Below, piece by piece: positions 8,333 to 17,615 of a DNA stretch of 64,000 nt. Origin of the DNA: JABMMZ01 sp044368575 (lineage in GTDB: Bacteria > Bacteroidota > Bacteroidia > NS11-12g > UBA955); NCBI GenBank assembly GCA_044368575.1, contig JBIPPH010000001.1, positions 1 to 64,000 of the forward strand, read 5' to 3'. Numbering within the stretch: the first letter of the stretch is position 1; every line of letters starts with the position of its first letter. Both the position numbers and the translations under genes were made by a program. The notes beneath the pieces were generated by a model that saw nothing but the letters and a program-made list of their open reading frames with translations, did no database searches and was not told the origin of the DNA.

Positions 8333-9910
8333 TTATTGTTTCACAAGTGGTCTGCCCAATTGGGTGGCACCTGCTACTAATTGGTAATAGTAATTGCCCG
8401 GTGGTAAGTTGCTACCCTCTAAAATATAGGTGTTGGCCCCTTTTGGTCGCTCTTCATCCAATAAGGTCTGAATCAGTTGCCCTCTATGGTCATATAAATA
8501 CAATTGCACCCTGCCCCCTGTTGTCCAAAAATCAATTTGAGTGATGGTTTTGAAAGGGTTGGGATAGTTTTGCAGTAATTGTATTTGTTGGCTATTCACT
8601 TGGAGTGCTTCAATGCCTAAACCTTGCTTAAAGATAGGTAAGGTGTCAAAGTGTTTGTTTAAGACCGTACTGTCAGTGGTACTGATGGGCGTTTGAAACC
8701 AATCCACCAATACAGAGGCGTATACTTGTCTGAAGTCGTATTGCATTGGGATGTTGTCATTCACACTCACAGTGCTTGGAATATTTGGATTATTGCCAAT
8801 AATTGTCGGATTAACTTGGGTGCCAAATACAATTAAAGGGGCAGCTGCACCATGGTCGGTACCTCGGCTATCATTGCTTTTGATGCGGCGTCCAAATTCA
8901 CTGTAAGTCATGCCAGCTACGCGGTCTGCAACCCCCAATTGTTCGCAGTCTGTTTGAAATGCGGTGATGGCATCAGATACTTTTTTCCAAAGGTCTGCAT
9001 GACTGCCGGTTTCATTGCCACCAGTCGCATTCACTTGATTAGAATGGGTATCAAAACCACCAATGCTAACCGTGTAAATAGGTGTCTTGAGTCCGCCTGC
9101 TATTAAGTTGGCTACAATTTTTAATTGATCTGCAAGGGTGTTGTTGCTCGGATAAGTTGCTTTGTTGCTAACAGATTGGGCTGCTGCTTTTATGGTGGTG
9201 TTATAGGCTTGCGTTTGTTGTAAAATTAAACGCACATAAGTCAATTCATGGCCAGCAGGGGTATTAGGCGCAGGATCTACAGTGCCATTCACCAATTGGT
9301 AAAAACTACTTGGGTTGGTAATGGCCATGCCTGTATTTGCATTTGGTCCCATTAATGCAGTTGAAACACTGTAACCAATCGAAATAGCCAGTGGATCAGG
9401 GTCGCTACTACTAGGGTAACCAACAGGGAATCCGGTGTAAAGGTCTTCTAAGTAACGGCCTGCCCAACCAGAATTTATGTATTGATTACTGTCGCTGGCA
9501 GTATGCCAAATGTCTGTTGCTCTAAAGTGTGAAAAGCTTGGATTGGGATAGCCAACCGCTTGGACGATGTTTAACTTTTTATTGTTGAACAAAGTTTGCA
9601 AGCCCGTCATGCTAGGATGCAATCCGGTGCCATTGATGCCATTTAATTTTAAGACCTTAGTGTCAGGAATTAATATGTTGTTTCTGGCGGCACTTAAGGT
9701 GCTGTATTGGTCAAGTGGGATAACGGTGTTTAAGCCATCATTACCACCATTGAGTTGTATTAAAACAAATACGCGACCGTTTTTAGCAGAGGCTTGTGCA
9801 ATGGCTTTTAACATCGGTGTAGCTGCATAGGCCTGAAAACGCATGCCATCGATGAAAAATGGCAACATGGCTGCTGGTATAGCGTGTTTTAAAAATTCTT
9901 TTCTTTTCAT
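8333..9910 (-). CDS. DUF1501 family exported protein with T9SS sorting domain
   Basis: A 525-residue DUF1501 (sulfatase/alkaline-phosphatase-like fold) protein. The N-terminus has a basic start and a hydrophobic stretch (about residues 12-30). Conserved DUF1501 blocks include QLNGGNDGLNTVIP, GGFDTHSNQ and SEFGRRIKSNDSRGTDHG. The last 75 residues are a type A T9SS domain (NYPNPF, then PPGNYYYQL and a C-terminal lysine). The gene starts three bases after its DUF1800 partner ends; this pair recurs in many bacteria, but the reaction is unknown. The T9SS tail predicts a cell-surface or secreted location. Confidence 0.9.
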   Translation of the reverse strand: MKRKEFLKHAIPAAMLPFFIDGMRFQAYAATPMLKAIAQASAKNGRVFVLIQLNGGNDGLNTVIPLDQYSTLSAARNNILIPDTKVLKLNGINGTGLHPSMTGLQTLFNNKKLNIVQAVGYPNPSFSHFRATDIWHTASDSNQYINSGWAGRYLEDLYTGFPVGYPSSSDPDPLAISIGYSVSTALMGPNANTGMAITNPSSFYQLVNGTVDPAPNTPAGHELTYVRLILQQTQAYNTTIKAAAQSVSNKATYPSNNTLADQLKIVANLIAGGLKTPIYTVSIGGFDTHSNQVNATGGNETGSHADLWKKVSDAITAFQTDCEQLGVADRVAGMTYSEFGRRIKSNDSRGTDHGAAAPLIVFGTQVNPTIIGNNPNIPSTVSVNDNIPMQYDFRQVYASVLVDWFQTPISTTDSTVLNKHFDTLPIFKQGLGIEALQVNSQQIQLLQNYPNPFKTITQIDFWTTGGRVQLYLYDHRGQLIQTLLDEERPKGANTYILEGSNLPPGNYYYQLVAGATQLGRPLVKQ

Positions 9911-9913
9911 GGC

Positions 9914-11599
9914 TTATGCTAATTGGTGTTCTGCTAAATCTAATAAATATTTGACCATTAATAAAAGACCGTTATTAACGGTGGTTTTTTTAGCGCTGTC
10001 ATTGGGATTGGCAATGTGATCATTCCAAGCGTTGATCCAATAGATGTCATTGGTTTGACCAAACAGCAAGGTACTTTGTTTGAGCCCTGTTTTCTGCGTG
10101 GTCGAAATGTCCATGGCATAAAATAAATCTATGGTTTCTTGTATGAGCACATTAGGGTCTGATGGGTCACTGCACAATTTGGCAAATGCAATCAAATCAG
10201 CTTGTATTTTTTTACCAGTGGCATAGTTAACGCCAATCATAAGGGCTACCACATACTGTATGCGTTTGGGCAATGAGTCAGAGTTGAGCCAAAGTTCATG
10301 GTATTGTGGATCTTGGTAATAAGCGGGCCAACCTGAAACATTTGGTGGATTGCCTAAATTCATGCCACTAGCAGCGGCCAATTGCCAGATTAATAAATGA
10401 GAAGTATGGACATCTTCAACCGGATTTACGGGCATTTGAATTTGACATTGTTTGATGAAACTCGCATGGACATCCAATGGGTTTTTGATGTAGCAGCCAA
10501 CGTTGTTGTTGTCGTAAAAGTGTGCACTTTTAAATAGGGTGCTCAATACTGGTTTGATTTCCCAATTCATTTTAAAGATGTCTGCCAAAGGAATGATCAC
10601 ATTGGTTTCAATGTTGCTATCAATCACATAATACACAAAATAGCGGTAAAGTTGTCTAACCACATGTCTTGCCACAACATCTTCTTTGGTAAAAATCATA
10701 TTGATCAATTCATCCGTCTCGCCAGCACCAGCTTGACCCGTCTTGCCCGTAATGGTCGTGTTGTTAAAAAAGCTCGAGAAGGTTTTATTGGTAGTGTCAT
10801 GTGCATTGCTATCAAAGAAACCATTGAGGGTGCTAAAATTGATTCTGAAACCAGTTAATACTTTAGCGGCAGTCTTGACATCGTCTTCTGTGTATTGACT
10901 GTCTGCTGATTTGCCTAAGGTAAATAACTCCATTAATTCGCGGGCGTAATTTTCATCTGGAGCAGTTTTGGAGTTTACATAGCCATTCAAATAAATCAAC
11001 ATGGCTAAGTCTGAAGTCACGGACTTAACAAGGTTCTTGAAATTGCCAACACAATTGTCTCTAAGTAATTTATGGTGTCTGTAGGCTAATATTGGGCTGC
11101 CAACATTTTCAACTTCGGTAGCAAAGTGATTGTGCATGAACACGGTCATTTTTTCTCTGATGTGCCTGTCTGGTCCAAGAACTTGTTGCATGCTCCAACT
11201 GTATAAAGATAAACGTCTTTGTGCTGTTAGGTTATTGTTGTCTGGGCCGTTTACCCAGGTTTGTCCTGAGGGGATATCGGGGTCAGTTGTATTGGCGTTA
11301 TTGTAACCATTAACAGGCGGATTAGGCGCTGAACTCGGCACATTTAAAATGTAATCGACTGCATCACTCATGCTCATTGACTTAAAAAAGGCAATGTCTG
11401 ATCGGTTAAATCCAAACAAAGTTCTACGCAGTAAATGTTTGACTTGAGCATCGCTCCAAGCGCCCGTATAGTTACTGATATTAGCAACACCCAAATTCAA
11501 GTGGGTGGGCAGGGTTTGGTTTTGGAATTGTTCTGCAGACACCGGTTTCGCTTTAGGGGCTTCAGTCAATAACGACGCAATAAAATCTCTCCTTTGCAT
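9914..11599 (-). CDS. DUF1800 family protein
   Basis: A 561-residue DUF1800 protein. Typical segments are HLLRRTLFGF (about residues 55-64), MTVFMHNHFAT, NYARELMELFTLG and NPPNVSGWPAY. The N-terminus MQRRDFIASLL has an arginine pair but only a weak hydrophobic stretch, so the export route is unclear. It is the first gene of a two-gene unit with DUF1501. An exact -7 element lies 16 bases upstream. Function unknown; the pair is thought to act outside the cytoplasm. Confidence 0.92.
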   Translation of the reverse strand: MQRRDFIASLLTEAPKAKPVSAEQFQNQTLPTHLNLGVANISNYTGAWSDAQVKHLLRRTLFGFNRSDIAFFKSMSMSDAVDYILNVPSSAPNPPVNGYNNANTTDPDIPSGQTWVNGPDNNNLTAQRRLSLYSWSMQQVLGPDRHIREKMTVFMHNHFATEVENVGSPILAYRHHKLLRDNCVGNFKNLVKSVTSDLAMLIYLNGYVNSKTAPDENYARELMELFTLGKSADSQYTEDDVKTAAKVLTGFRINFSTLNGFFDSNAHDTTNKTFSSFFNNTTITGKTGQAGAGETDELINMIFTKEDVVARHVVRQLYRYFVYYVIDSNIETNVIIPLADIFKMNWEIKPVLSTLFKSAHFYDNNNVGCYIKNPLDVHASFIKQCQIQMPVNPVEDVHTSHLLIWQLAAASGMNLGNPPNVSGWPAYYQDPQYHELWLNSDSLPKRIQYVVALMIGVNYATGKKIQADLIAFAKLCSDPSDPNVLIQETIDLFYAMDISTTQKTGLKQSTLLFGQTNDIYWINAWNDHIANPNDSAKKTTVNNGLLLMVKYLLDLAEHQLA

Positions 11600-11615
11600 G
11601 AATTAGGTTTTTTAT

Positions 11616-11623
11616 CAAATATA
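11616..11623 (-). promoter_or_regulatory. -7 promoter element TATATTTG for DUF1800-DUF1501
   Basis: Exact TAnnTTTG match on the minus strand; predicted leader about 12 bases. It shares a 199-base divergent intergenic region with the promoter at 11757-11764; nothing else was seen in that region. Confidence 0.65.
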
Positions 11624-11756
11624 CTTGTTTTTTTGGGTTCTTAATCCGTTGCCCAAACAAGTTGTTAAAAAACAATTTAACTCATTGACTTTTAGTGATT
11701 TTATTTTTCTTAACCAATTGTTGATAATCGCATAGGGTTATGTGGGCCTTTCAAAA

Positions 11757-11764
11757 TACCTTTG
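11757..11764 (+). promoter_or_regulatory. -7 promoter element TACCTTTG for the beta-CASP nuclease
   Basis: Exact TAnnTTTG match on plus, giving a predicted leader of about 30 bases. Confidence 0.6.
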
Positions 11765-11798
11765 TTGCTTGTGTTAATGGCCAGCTGGCTCTAAGAGT

Positions 11799-13214
11799 AT
11801 GAAATTGACGTTTTGGGGCGCCGCCCAACAAGTAACGGGGAGTATGCATCTGCTAACTTTGGATTCAGGGTTTCAGATTTTAATTGATTGTGGACTAGAT
11901 TATGACAAACGCGATCAGTTTGAGGCCAATAACAAAAACTTTCCATTTTTTCCTGAAGACATTGATCTTGTGATCTTAACCCATGCGCACATTGATCATT
12001 CTGGCAACTTGCCTAATTTGGTCAGACAGGGTTTCAAAGGTCAAATTCTCTGCTCTCATCCGAGTATTGAGTTGACTAAAAACCTATTGCTTGATTCTGT
12101 GAATGTGCAACAAATTGAGGGTAAGAAAAAACTCAGAAACAAAAAACAACAAGCTTTTAAATACAGGCCTTCAAAAGCAGATCAAGTAGCCACTTTGTAC
12201 AATAGGGTGCATGTTGACCAAACGGTTGAGGCCATGAAAGGCATTGGTTTTTATCAACCCTATAAAATTAACGATGCAGTTGAAATTGAATTGTATGAAG
12301 CAGGACACATTTTAGGTGCTGCCTCTGTTAAATTAAGCATCCAAGAAAATGGCCGAAAAACCCATATAGGATTTACAGGTGACTTAGGCAATTACCAGTC
12401 GCAATTGGTCATTGATCCTCAACCCATGCAAGGCCTAGATTATTTAATAAGTGAGAGCACTTATGGTGGGCGTTTACACATTGATCATCAATCTGCCAAA
12501 ACCTTATTGTTGGATTATGTTCTCAATACCTGTGTGAAGTACAAAGGCAAATTGGTTATTCCGGCCTTTAGTGTTGGTAGAACCCAAGCCATATTGTACA
12601 CCTTTAATCAATTGTATTTAGAGGGGAAGTTAGAAGGTATTAAGGTATATACAGATAGCCCCTTGGCCATCAAAACAACGCGATTGTATGCTGAGCATGT
12701 TGATCAATTAAATCAAGAAGCTCAGGATTTTTACAAAACCAATGGGACTTTGTTTGCCTTCCCTGATTTGTATACCTTAGAACGCAGTGAAGACAGTAAA
12801 CTTTTAGCCACTATGCCGGAGCCAGCAGTCATTGTGTCTGCGGCGGGGATGGTAGAAGGAGGTCGCATACAAGAACACATCAGACACCATATTGGCGATG
12901 CTTTCAGCACCATATTAATAGCTGGATTTTGTGCCGAAGGTACCTTGGGCGCAGAATTGTTAAAAGGTAGACCCAGCGTAAATATTGGTAAACGCCCCAA
13001 ACAGGTTTATGCCAAAATTGCTAGAACCGACGTCTTCAGTGCGCATCCAGACCAAGCGGGTTTGCTCAAATATTATGATGCTTTAGGGGTAAAACAACTC
13101 AAGGCCTTATTTTTAGTTCATGGCGACAGCACTTCTATGACAGGCTTAAAATCTAAATTGGATGGGGTAGCAGTTGAAATCCCTTACCAAGGCCAAGTAT
13201 ACGAATTGAATTAA
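11799..13214 (+). CDS. MBL-fold beta-CASP RNA hydrolase (CPSF73-like)
   Basis: A 471-residue metallo-beta-lactamase protein of the beta-CASP group. The zinc ligands include HAHIDHSGN (about residues 62-70), a later His in EAGHILG and Asp in FTGDLG; the beta-CASP insert has SESTYGGR and PAFSVGRTQ, and the C-terminal zinc motif is in VFSAHPDQ. The family includes archaeal and bacterial CPSF-like endo/exoribonucleases, so an RNA-processing role in the cytoplasm is likely. It is monocistronic, and its stop overlaps the convergent stop of the next gene through a shared TTAA. Confidence 0.92.
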   Translation: MKLTFWGAAQQVTGSMHLLTLDSGFQILIDCGLDYDKRDQFEANNKNFPFFPEDIDLVILTHAHIDHSGNLPNLVRQGFKGQILCSHPSIELTKNLLLDSVNVQQIEGKKKLRNKKQQAFKYRPSKADQVATLYNRVHVDQTVEAMKGIGFYQPYKINDAVEIELYEAGHILGAASVKLSIQENGRKTHIGFTGDLGNYQSQLVIDPQPMQGLDYLISESTYGGRLHIDHQSAKTLLLDYVLNTCVKYKGKLVIPAFSVGRTQAILYTFNQLYLEGKLEGIKVYTDSPLAIKTTRLYAEHVDQLNQEAQDFYKTNGTLFAFPDLYTLERSEDSKLLATMPEPAVIVSAAGMVEGGRIQEHIRHHIGDAFSTILIAGFCAEGTLGAELLKGRPSVNIGKRPKQVYAKIARTDVFSAHPDQAGLLKYYDALGVKQLKALFLVHGDSTSMTGLKSKLDGVAVEIPYQGQVYELN

Positions 13215-13546
13215 GGCAATAACGTATTCGGGTGCCAGAATACACTTTTAAATCTTTGAATTTGATCTTCAATGATCACTATGCCTTCAGCTTCAAGCCG
13301 CTCTTGCATGCTTTGGCCTTTAAAATGCATTTTACCAGTCAGTAAACCTTGTCTGTTCACCACTCTATGCGCTGGCACAGGCTTGTCTAATGCATGGGCA
13401 TTGTTCATGGCCCAACCCACCATTCTTGAGGCGGATTTACTGCCCAAAAACTCTGCAATGGCGCCATATGTAGTGACTTTGCCGTAGGGTATTTGCTCTA
13501 CGACTTGGTAAACCTGTTCAAAAAAATTTTCTGACTTGCTCATCAT
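13211..13546 (-). CDS. MGMT-family alkyltransferase-like protein (no active-site Cys)
   Basis: A 111-residue protein matching the DNA-binding domain of O6-alkylguanine-DNA alkyltransferases: a winged helix with YGKVTTYGAIAEFLG and the arginine-finger segment SASRMVGWAMNNAH. The canonical PCHRV active site reads PAHRVVN, so the alkyl-accepting cysteine is replaced by alanine. This defines alkyltransferase-like proteins, which bind alkylated bases and hand them to nucleotide excision repair rather than repairing directly. Start may be Met1 or Met2 (13543). Confidence 0.9.
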   Translation of the reverse strand: MMSKSENFFEQVYQVVEQIPYGKVTTYGAIAEFLGSKSASRMVGWAMNNAHALDKPVPAHRVVNRQGLLTGKMHFKGQSMQERLEAEGIVIIEDQIQRFKSVFWHPNTLLP

Positions 13547-13595
13547 CGGCCAACTATTTTGGCAAAATTATTGTCTATAGTCTGAATAAAGAATT

Positions 13596-13603
13596 TAAAT
13601 TTG
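13596..13603 (+). promoter_or_regulatory. -7 promoter element TAAATTTG
   Basis: Exact TAnnTTTG match that sets the transcript start near 13608. The TTG at 13601 lies inside the element, so translation must begin at ATG 13622 or 13628. Confidence 0.65.
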
Positions 13604-13627
13604 TATCCATTCAAGAATCGTATGCAC

Positions 13628-15211
13628 ATGAAGAAACCATTAATACTCGTTTTAGTAACTGTGATTGGGCTTAATGCCTTTGCTCAGAAAAAGAACAAAA
13701 ACAACAGCCCAGCAACAGCACCCATCGTGGCAACAGCTCAGGAGCCAACTGTTGCACCGAAGTTCAATGCAGCCAACGTTGGTAGAGCCGCAGGGCCATA
13801 CGTCATTAAAGTCAAACTGAAAGGCTTTAAAAATGTGCCTATTTATTTAGCAGATAATTTTGGCGACAAACAATACCTCAGAGATACGGTGTATTTGGAT
13901 GCCAATGGGGTGGGTACATTTACTGGCTCTCCTAAATTACAAAGAGGCATGTACATGATCGTTTTTCCAAGAATGGATGGCTATTATGAATTGCCAATTA
14001 CAGATGATCAAGATTTTTATTTTGAAGCCGATACCACCATGGATGAGTCAAGTGTTAAAGTGGTAGGTTCTAAAGAAAATGAAACCTTTGCGGAGTATCA
14101 AAAAAATAGAGCCAACTTCGGTAAAATGCGTTTTGAATTAGATCAAAGCATGAAACAAGCCAAAGCGGCTAAAAATGATACGCTATATGCTTCTCTTAAA
14201 TCTAAGAAAGATAGTGTTGATGCAAAAGACCTGCGTTTCAGAGAAGCTTATATGAGCAATAACCCTAACCATTTGTTGACCAAATTGTTTAAAGCCTTTC
14301 AGAACATTAAAATTCCAAGCAATCCAAATCCTAAAGATTCAATGTTTGAATACCGTTATTTCAGAGATCATTTCTGGGACAATGTAGATTTTAATGAAGC
14401 AGGTTTGATCCGTGCCCCTCAAGGCTTATTGACCAGCAAATTGAATGATTACATAGATAAAGTATCTTTTCAAGATCCAGATAGCCTAGTGCATGCTGTT
14501 GATATTGCAATCAGCAAAACAGTACCTTACACTGAAACTCAAAAGTATTTTATTCAATACTTGACGAATAAGTTTCAAGAACGTAAGATCATGTGTCAAG
14601 ATAACATCACCATTCATTTGATCAACAAATATTATTGCACTGGCGACGCTTGGTGGTACGATGATACTGCAGGCAAACGCAAAATGTGTGAAGAAGCGAA
14701 AAAAGCGCTTCCTACAATGTGTGGTAAAGTTGCTCCAGATTTAAATATGGCAGATACTGCCGGTAAAATGCACCGTTTGTATCAGAACTTAGGCAAATAC
14801 ACCATTTTGTTTTTCTATGATCCAACTTGTGGCCATTGCAAAGAAGTGGTTCCAGTGGTCAATGCGGTGTTTCAAAAACACAAAAAGAATGGTATAAAAG
14901 TGTATGCTGTGTCAACAGAAAATCAATATGATGAATGGCGTAAAATGATGCGCAGTCGCCCAGAACTTCAAGAATGGGTGAACGTTTGTCGTGTTGATCG
15001 CTATTACCCTTGGCCTTACCATAAACAAGACTATAACATTGTGGCGAATCCTACCATCTTTATTTTAGATGAGAATGCTAGAATCATTGGCAAGAAAATC
15101 CACGAAGATCAATTAGAGTTTTTTATAGAATCCTTATTGTTCGAAAAAGGCATCATAAAGACTAAGCCAACGCCTCCCAAAGAAAAAGAGGAAGACAAAA
15201 CAGAACATTAA
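13628..15211 (+). CDS. TlpA-like thioredoxin-fold protein with DUF5106-type middle region
   Basis: An exported protein of 527 residues. A signal peptide (MKKPLILVLVTVIG, cleavage near AFAQ) is followed by a region rich in K, N, A and T, a beta-rich domain (about 60-140), a long helical middle domain of the type found in Bacteroidota thiol-disulfide proteins, and a C-terminal thioredoxin fold with CGHC in DPTCGHCKEVVP near residue 412. It probably acts as a periplasmic thiol-disulfide oxidoreductase. The ATG two codons upstream (13622) is equally possible. A hydrophilic lysine/glutamate tail ends the protein. Confidence 0.82.
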   Translation: MKKPLILVLVTVIGLNAFAQKKNKNNSPATAPIVATAQEPTVAPKFNAANVGRAAGPYVIKVKLKGFKNVPIYLADNFGDKQYLRDTVYLDANGVGTFTGSPKLQRGMYMIVFPRMDGYYELPITDDQDFYFEADTTMDESSVKVVGSKENETFAEYQKNRANFGKMRFELDQSMKQAKAAKNDTLYASLKSKKDSVDAKDLRFREAYMSNNPNHLLTKLFKAFQNIKIPSNPNPKDSMFEYRYFRDHFWDNVDFNEAGLIRAPQGLLTSKLNDYIDKVSFQDPDSLVHAVDIAISKTVPYTETQKYFIQYLTNKFQERKIMCQDNITIHLINKYYCTGDAWWYDDTAGKRKMCEEAKKALPTMCGKVAPDLNMADTAGKMHRLYQNLGKYTILFFYDPTCGHCKEVVPVVNAVFQKHKKNGIKVYAVSTENQYDEWRKMMRSRPELQEWVNVCRVDRYYPWPYHKQDYNIVANPTIFILDENARIIGKKIHEDQLEFFIESLLFEKGIIKTKPTPPKEKEEDKTEH

Positions 15212-15215
15212 TATT

Positions 15216-15238
15216 AAGGGGCTTAGGCCCCTTTTTTT
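15216..15238 (+). terminator. Rho-independent terminator
   Basis: Stem GGGGC/GCCCC (extended by AA/TT) with loop TTAG, followed by seven T. It sits 4 bases after the stop of the thioredoxin-fold gene and touches the end of the convergent gene. Confidence 0.9.
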
Positions 15239-15887
15239 ATAGGCGCTTTTTTATATCTGATTTAAGCCTTTTGTATATATCGACGTATCTAAACGATAAG
15301 CCAAAAGAATAGAAAGAGCCGCTGTAAGTGTTGCCACCCAAACATATGCGCGTGCCCATACCTGCGCCAACCCAGACCCACCATTTGAGTTTGTAACTGG
15401 CAAAGAAACCAAGTTCAACTGGCATAAGCCCTTGTTTGGTTTTATTGTAAGTGTTTTCTAATCGTCTCTCATGAGATTTGCCAGTGCCTAAGCCAATGCC
15501 AAAAGGGATGGACAATCTCCATTTCTCTGAATTGTGGAAGTAGTATTCACAGCCAAGGTTGATGTAGTTTAACTGATAGGCTTTCCAAATGGTATTGGAA
15601 TCTGTTCGACCCAGTGGCGCGGTAGGATTCTTAAAGATGGCTTCTTGATTATGAGAACCATAATAACCCAAATAAATATTAGTGCGCTCTTCGAAGGTAT
15701 ACCCAAACTGTAAACCAAACATTTTAATGGGCACATCTGTTATGATGCTGTTTTTCCCATCTAAACACACGTAACTGCTTTTTTTGCCCTTAAGGTCTTC
15801 TTTGATGTGATCAAACATGCCCTGTATCTGAGCCGATAAAGAATGGCTCAGAAGCAAGGTGGAACAGATTAAAAGCGGTTTAACCAT
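15237..15887 (-). CDS. Putative outer-membrane beta-barrel protein
   Basis: A 216-residue protein, not assigned to a named family. A signal peptide (LLICSTLLLSHSLSAQ) is followed by alternating aromatic/hydrophobic strands such as FGLQFGYTF, IYLGYYG, YQLNYINLGCEYYF and GLGFSFRY-like segments, with the chain ending on a strand. This pattern suggests a small barrel of about eight strands. An exact -7 element ends five bases upstream of the ATG, predicting an essentially leaderless transcript. It shares its upstream region with pnuC. Confidence 0.6.
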   Translation of the reverse strand: MVKPLLICSTLLLSHSLSAQIQGMFDHIKEDLKGKKSSYVCLDGKNSIITDVPIKMFGLQFGYTFEERTNIYLGYYGSHNQEAIFKNPTAPLGRTDSNTIWKAYQLNYINLGCEYYFHNSEKWRLSIPFGIGLGTGKSHERRLENTYNKTKQGLMPVELGFFASYKLKWWVWVGAGMGTRICLGGNTYSGSFYSFGLSFRYVDIYKRLKSDIKKRL

Positions 15888-15892
15888 GACTA

Positions 15893-15900
15893 CAAAAATA
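15893..15900 (-). promoter_or_regulatory. -7 promoter element TATTTTTG
   Basis: Exact TAnnTTTG match, five bases before the ATG of the barrel gene. Confidence 0.65.
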
Positions 15901-15930
15901 TTTTAAAATTCTGCGTCTAAGATTGCATCT

Positions 15931-16542
15931 TTGCCACAGGTGTTGCTTTTTTTAGAAATATCATCCGTTGTTTGTGTGTTGGCCTATTTGTTTTTGGTCT
16001 CTAAACAAAATCCCAATGCATGGATATTAGGCGGAATTGGTAGTCTGTTTAGTTTGGTATTTTTTTATTGGCAACACTTATATGCCAGTGCCATTTTGAA
16101 TGGTGTATATGCTTTTCAAGCCCTATTAGGTTATAAGACCTGGAAGCAAGCCAATCAGTCATTAATACCTAAATACAGATGGTCATGGTGGATACATTTG
16201 ATGGCATTGAACATCTTTATTTTAGCGGGTATTGTTTTAAACCATCAACAAGCTTTGATGGCATGGTCATCTGAACAACACTTATGGCAATTTAATACTT
16301 TGTATCTTGATGTTTTAATTGGAGGCCTTGGTATTTGGGCCACCTTTTTAGAGATTAGAAAAGATTTAAGTTGTTGGTGGTATTGGATCTTGTCTAACTT
16401 AGCCTATGCGCTATTATATACCATTCAAAGTCTTCAAGGTTCTCCTATGTATGCCTATACTGTGTTGATGTACTTTTTATTTGGGTTTTCAGTGTATGTG
16501 CAATACAAATGGTCAAAGTCTGCTAAGACATCATCAATTTAA
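15931..16542 (+). CDS. pnuC: PnuC-family nicotinamide riboside transporter
   Basis: A membrane protein of about 203 residues with seven hydrophobic helices and the PnuC pattern: an EISSVVCVLAYL first helix, NAWILGGIGSLFS, GYKTWKQA and a C-terminal WWYWILSNLAYALLY helix. The family imports nicotinamide riboside or related B-vitamin precursors by facilitated diffusion. There is no ATG at the N-terminus; TTG at 15931 or GTG at 15940 must serve. A near-consensus promoter element overlaps 15931, which favours the GTG. The gene overlaps the convergent lysE-like gene by 20 bases. Confidence 0.85.
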   Translation: MPQVLLFLEISSVVCVLAYLFLVSKQNPNAWILGGIGSLFSLVFFYWQHLYASAILNGVYAFQALLGYKTWKQANQSLIPKYRWSWWIHLMALNIFILAGIVLNHQQALMAWSSEQHLWQFNTLYLDVLIGGLGIWATFLEIRKDLSCWWYWILSNLAYALLYTIQSLQGSPMYAYTVLMYFLFGFSVYVQYKWSKSAKTSSI

Positions 16543-17140
16543 TGCCAACAATTACAAATACTGCAGCTGCAATTTGATTAATGAACTTAACCGTTTTAGC
16601 TTGCATTATGTTTTTAAGCTTAGAGGCAAAATAAGCGATGCCTAATTCCACAATAAATATGCTGATCAAACAGGCAGTGAAATAGAGTATCAAATCCTGG
16701 TTGTTGTAATGCATTTTGATTCTAAGCACTGAGCTGATACTTAACCAGCTAAAAAAATTCACTGGGTTCACGGCATTCAGAATGAAGCCATTGCCAACTA
16801 GGTAAAGCGTCATTTTGTGTTGCTTTTCAAAGAGCTTGCCTTCGGTGTCTTTTGGGGTGGCTTTGAAAAACATTACTGCACCCATAACAATTAAAACGGT
16901 GCCTCCTATAATAGAGACTTCACTTTGATAAGTACTTAAGAATTGGGCAAAACTGCTTGAGGCTATTGCTAATGAAATGAATATGACATCACATAAAATA
17001 ACCCCCAAAGCAATAAAAGCCCCAGAGCGATGTCCAAAAGCGATACTGTTTCTGATCAAAGAAAAAAATACTGTTCCCAGCATAAGGCTTAAAACCAATC
17101 CTGTCAATAAACCTTCTAGAACACAATTTACAAAATGCAT
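16523..17140 (-). CDS. LysE/RhtB-family amino-acid exporter
   Basis: A 205-residue membrane protein with about six helices. The N-terminus GLVLSLMLGTVFFSLIRNSIAFGHRSG and the segment NAVNPVNFFSWLSI are typical of LysE-type translocators, which export amino acids or other small metabolites. The substrate cannot be inferred. It is divergent from rbfA and convergent with pnuC. Confidence 0.85.
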   Translation of the reverse strand: MHFVNCVLEGLLTGLVLSLMLGTVFFSLIRNSIAFGHRSGAFIALGVILCDVIFISLAIASSSFAQFLSTYQSEVSIIGGTVLIVMGAVMFFKATPKDTEGKLFEKQHKMTLYLVGNGFILNAVNPVNFFSWLSISSVLRIKMHYNNQDLILYFTACLISIFIVELGIAYFASKLKNIMQAKTVKFINQIAAAVFVIVGIKLMMS

Positions 17141-17190
17141 GGGCCTTAAAAAATGTCAAAAATTTAGACAATAATACGCAAAGCAAATGA

Positions 17191-17198
17191 TAACTTTG
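17191..17198 (+). promoter_or_regulatory. -7 promoter element TAACTTTG for rbfA
   Basis: Exact TAnnTTTG match, nine bases before the rbfA ATG. It excludes the upstream in-frame ATG at 17187, which would not be transcribed. Confidence 0.7.
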
Positions 17199-17207
17199 CA
17201 TTTGATT

Positions 17208-17588
17208 ATGAGTACTCGTACCGAAAAATTTAACCGTGAAATGCAAAGAGAGTTGGGCCTTATTTTCCAATCCAAGATGCACGATTGGTTTGAAGGCGCA
17301 TTTATAACTGTTACAGATGTGAGTTCAAGTCCAGATTTGGGCTATGTAAAAGCGTATTTGAGTATTTACAATGTAAAAGACAAGTCTGCAACTTTAGAGT
17401 TGATTCAATTAATGAACAAACAAATTCGCAAGACATTAGCCAACAAAATCAAACATTCGGTTAGGGTGATTCCTGAACTTCAATTTTTTGAAGACAATAG
17501 CCTCGAGAATGCTTTAAAATTTGAAAAAATATTTGACAATCTGAGACAAGAACGTCAAGGAAGAGATCCAAATGCTGATCAAGAATAA
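17208..17588 (+). CDS. rbfA: 30S ribosome-binding factor A
   Basis: A 126-residue KH-like protein. It starts MSTRTEKFNREMQRELG, the typical RbfA opening, and contains VSSSPDLGYVKAYLSIY and IKHSVRVIPELQFFEDNS. RbfA binds the small ribosomal subunit and supports 16S maturation. The promoter element fixes the start here rather than seven codons upstream. The LolC/FtsX-type permease gene follows after 27 bases. Confidence 0.95.
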   Translation: MSTRTEKFNREMQRELGLIFQSKMHDWFEGAFITVTDVSSSPDLGYVKAYLSIYNVKDKSATLELIQLMNKQIRKTLANKIKHSVRVIPELQFFEDNSLENALKFEKIFDNLRQERQGRDPNADQE

Positions 17589-17615
17589 ACCAATTGCAGC
17601 CAATCAAGTGCCATC

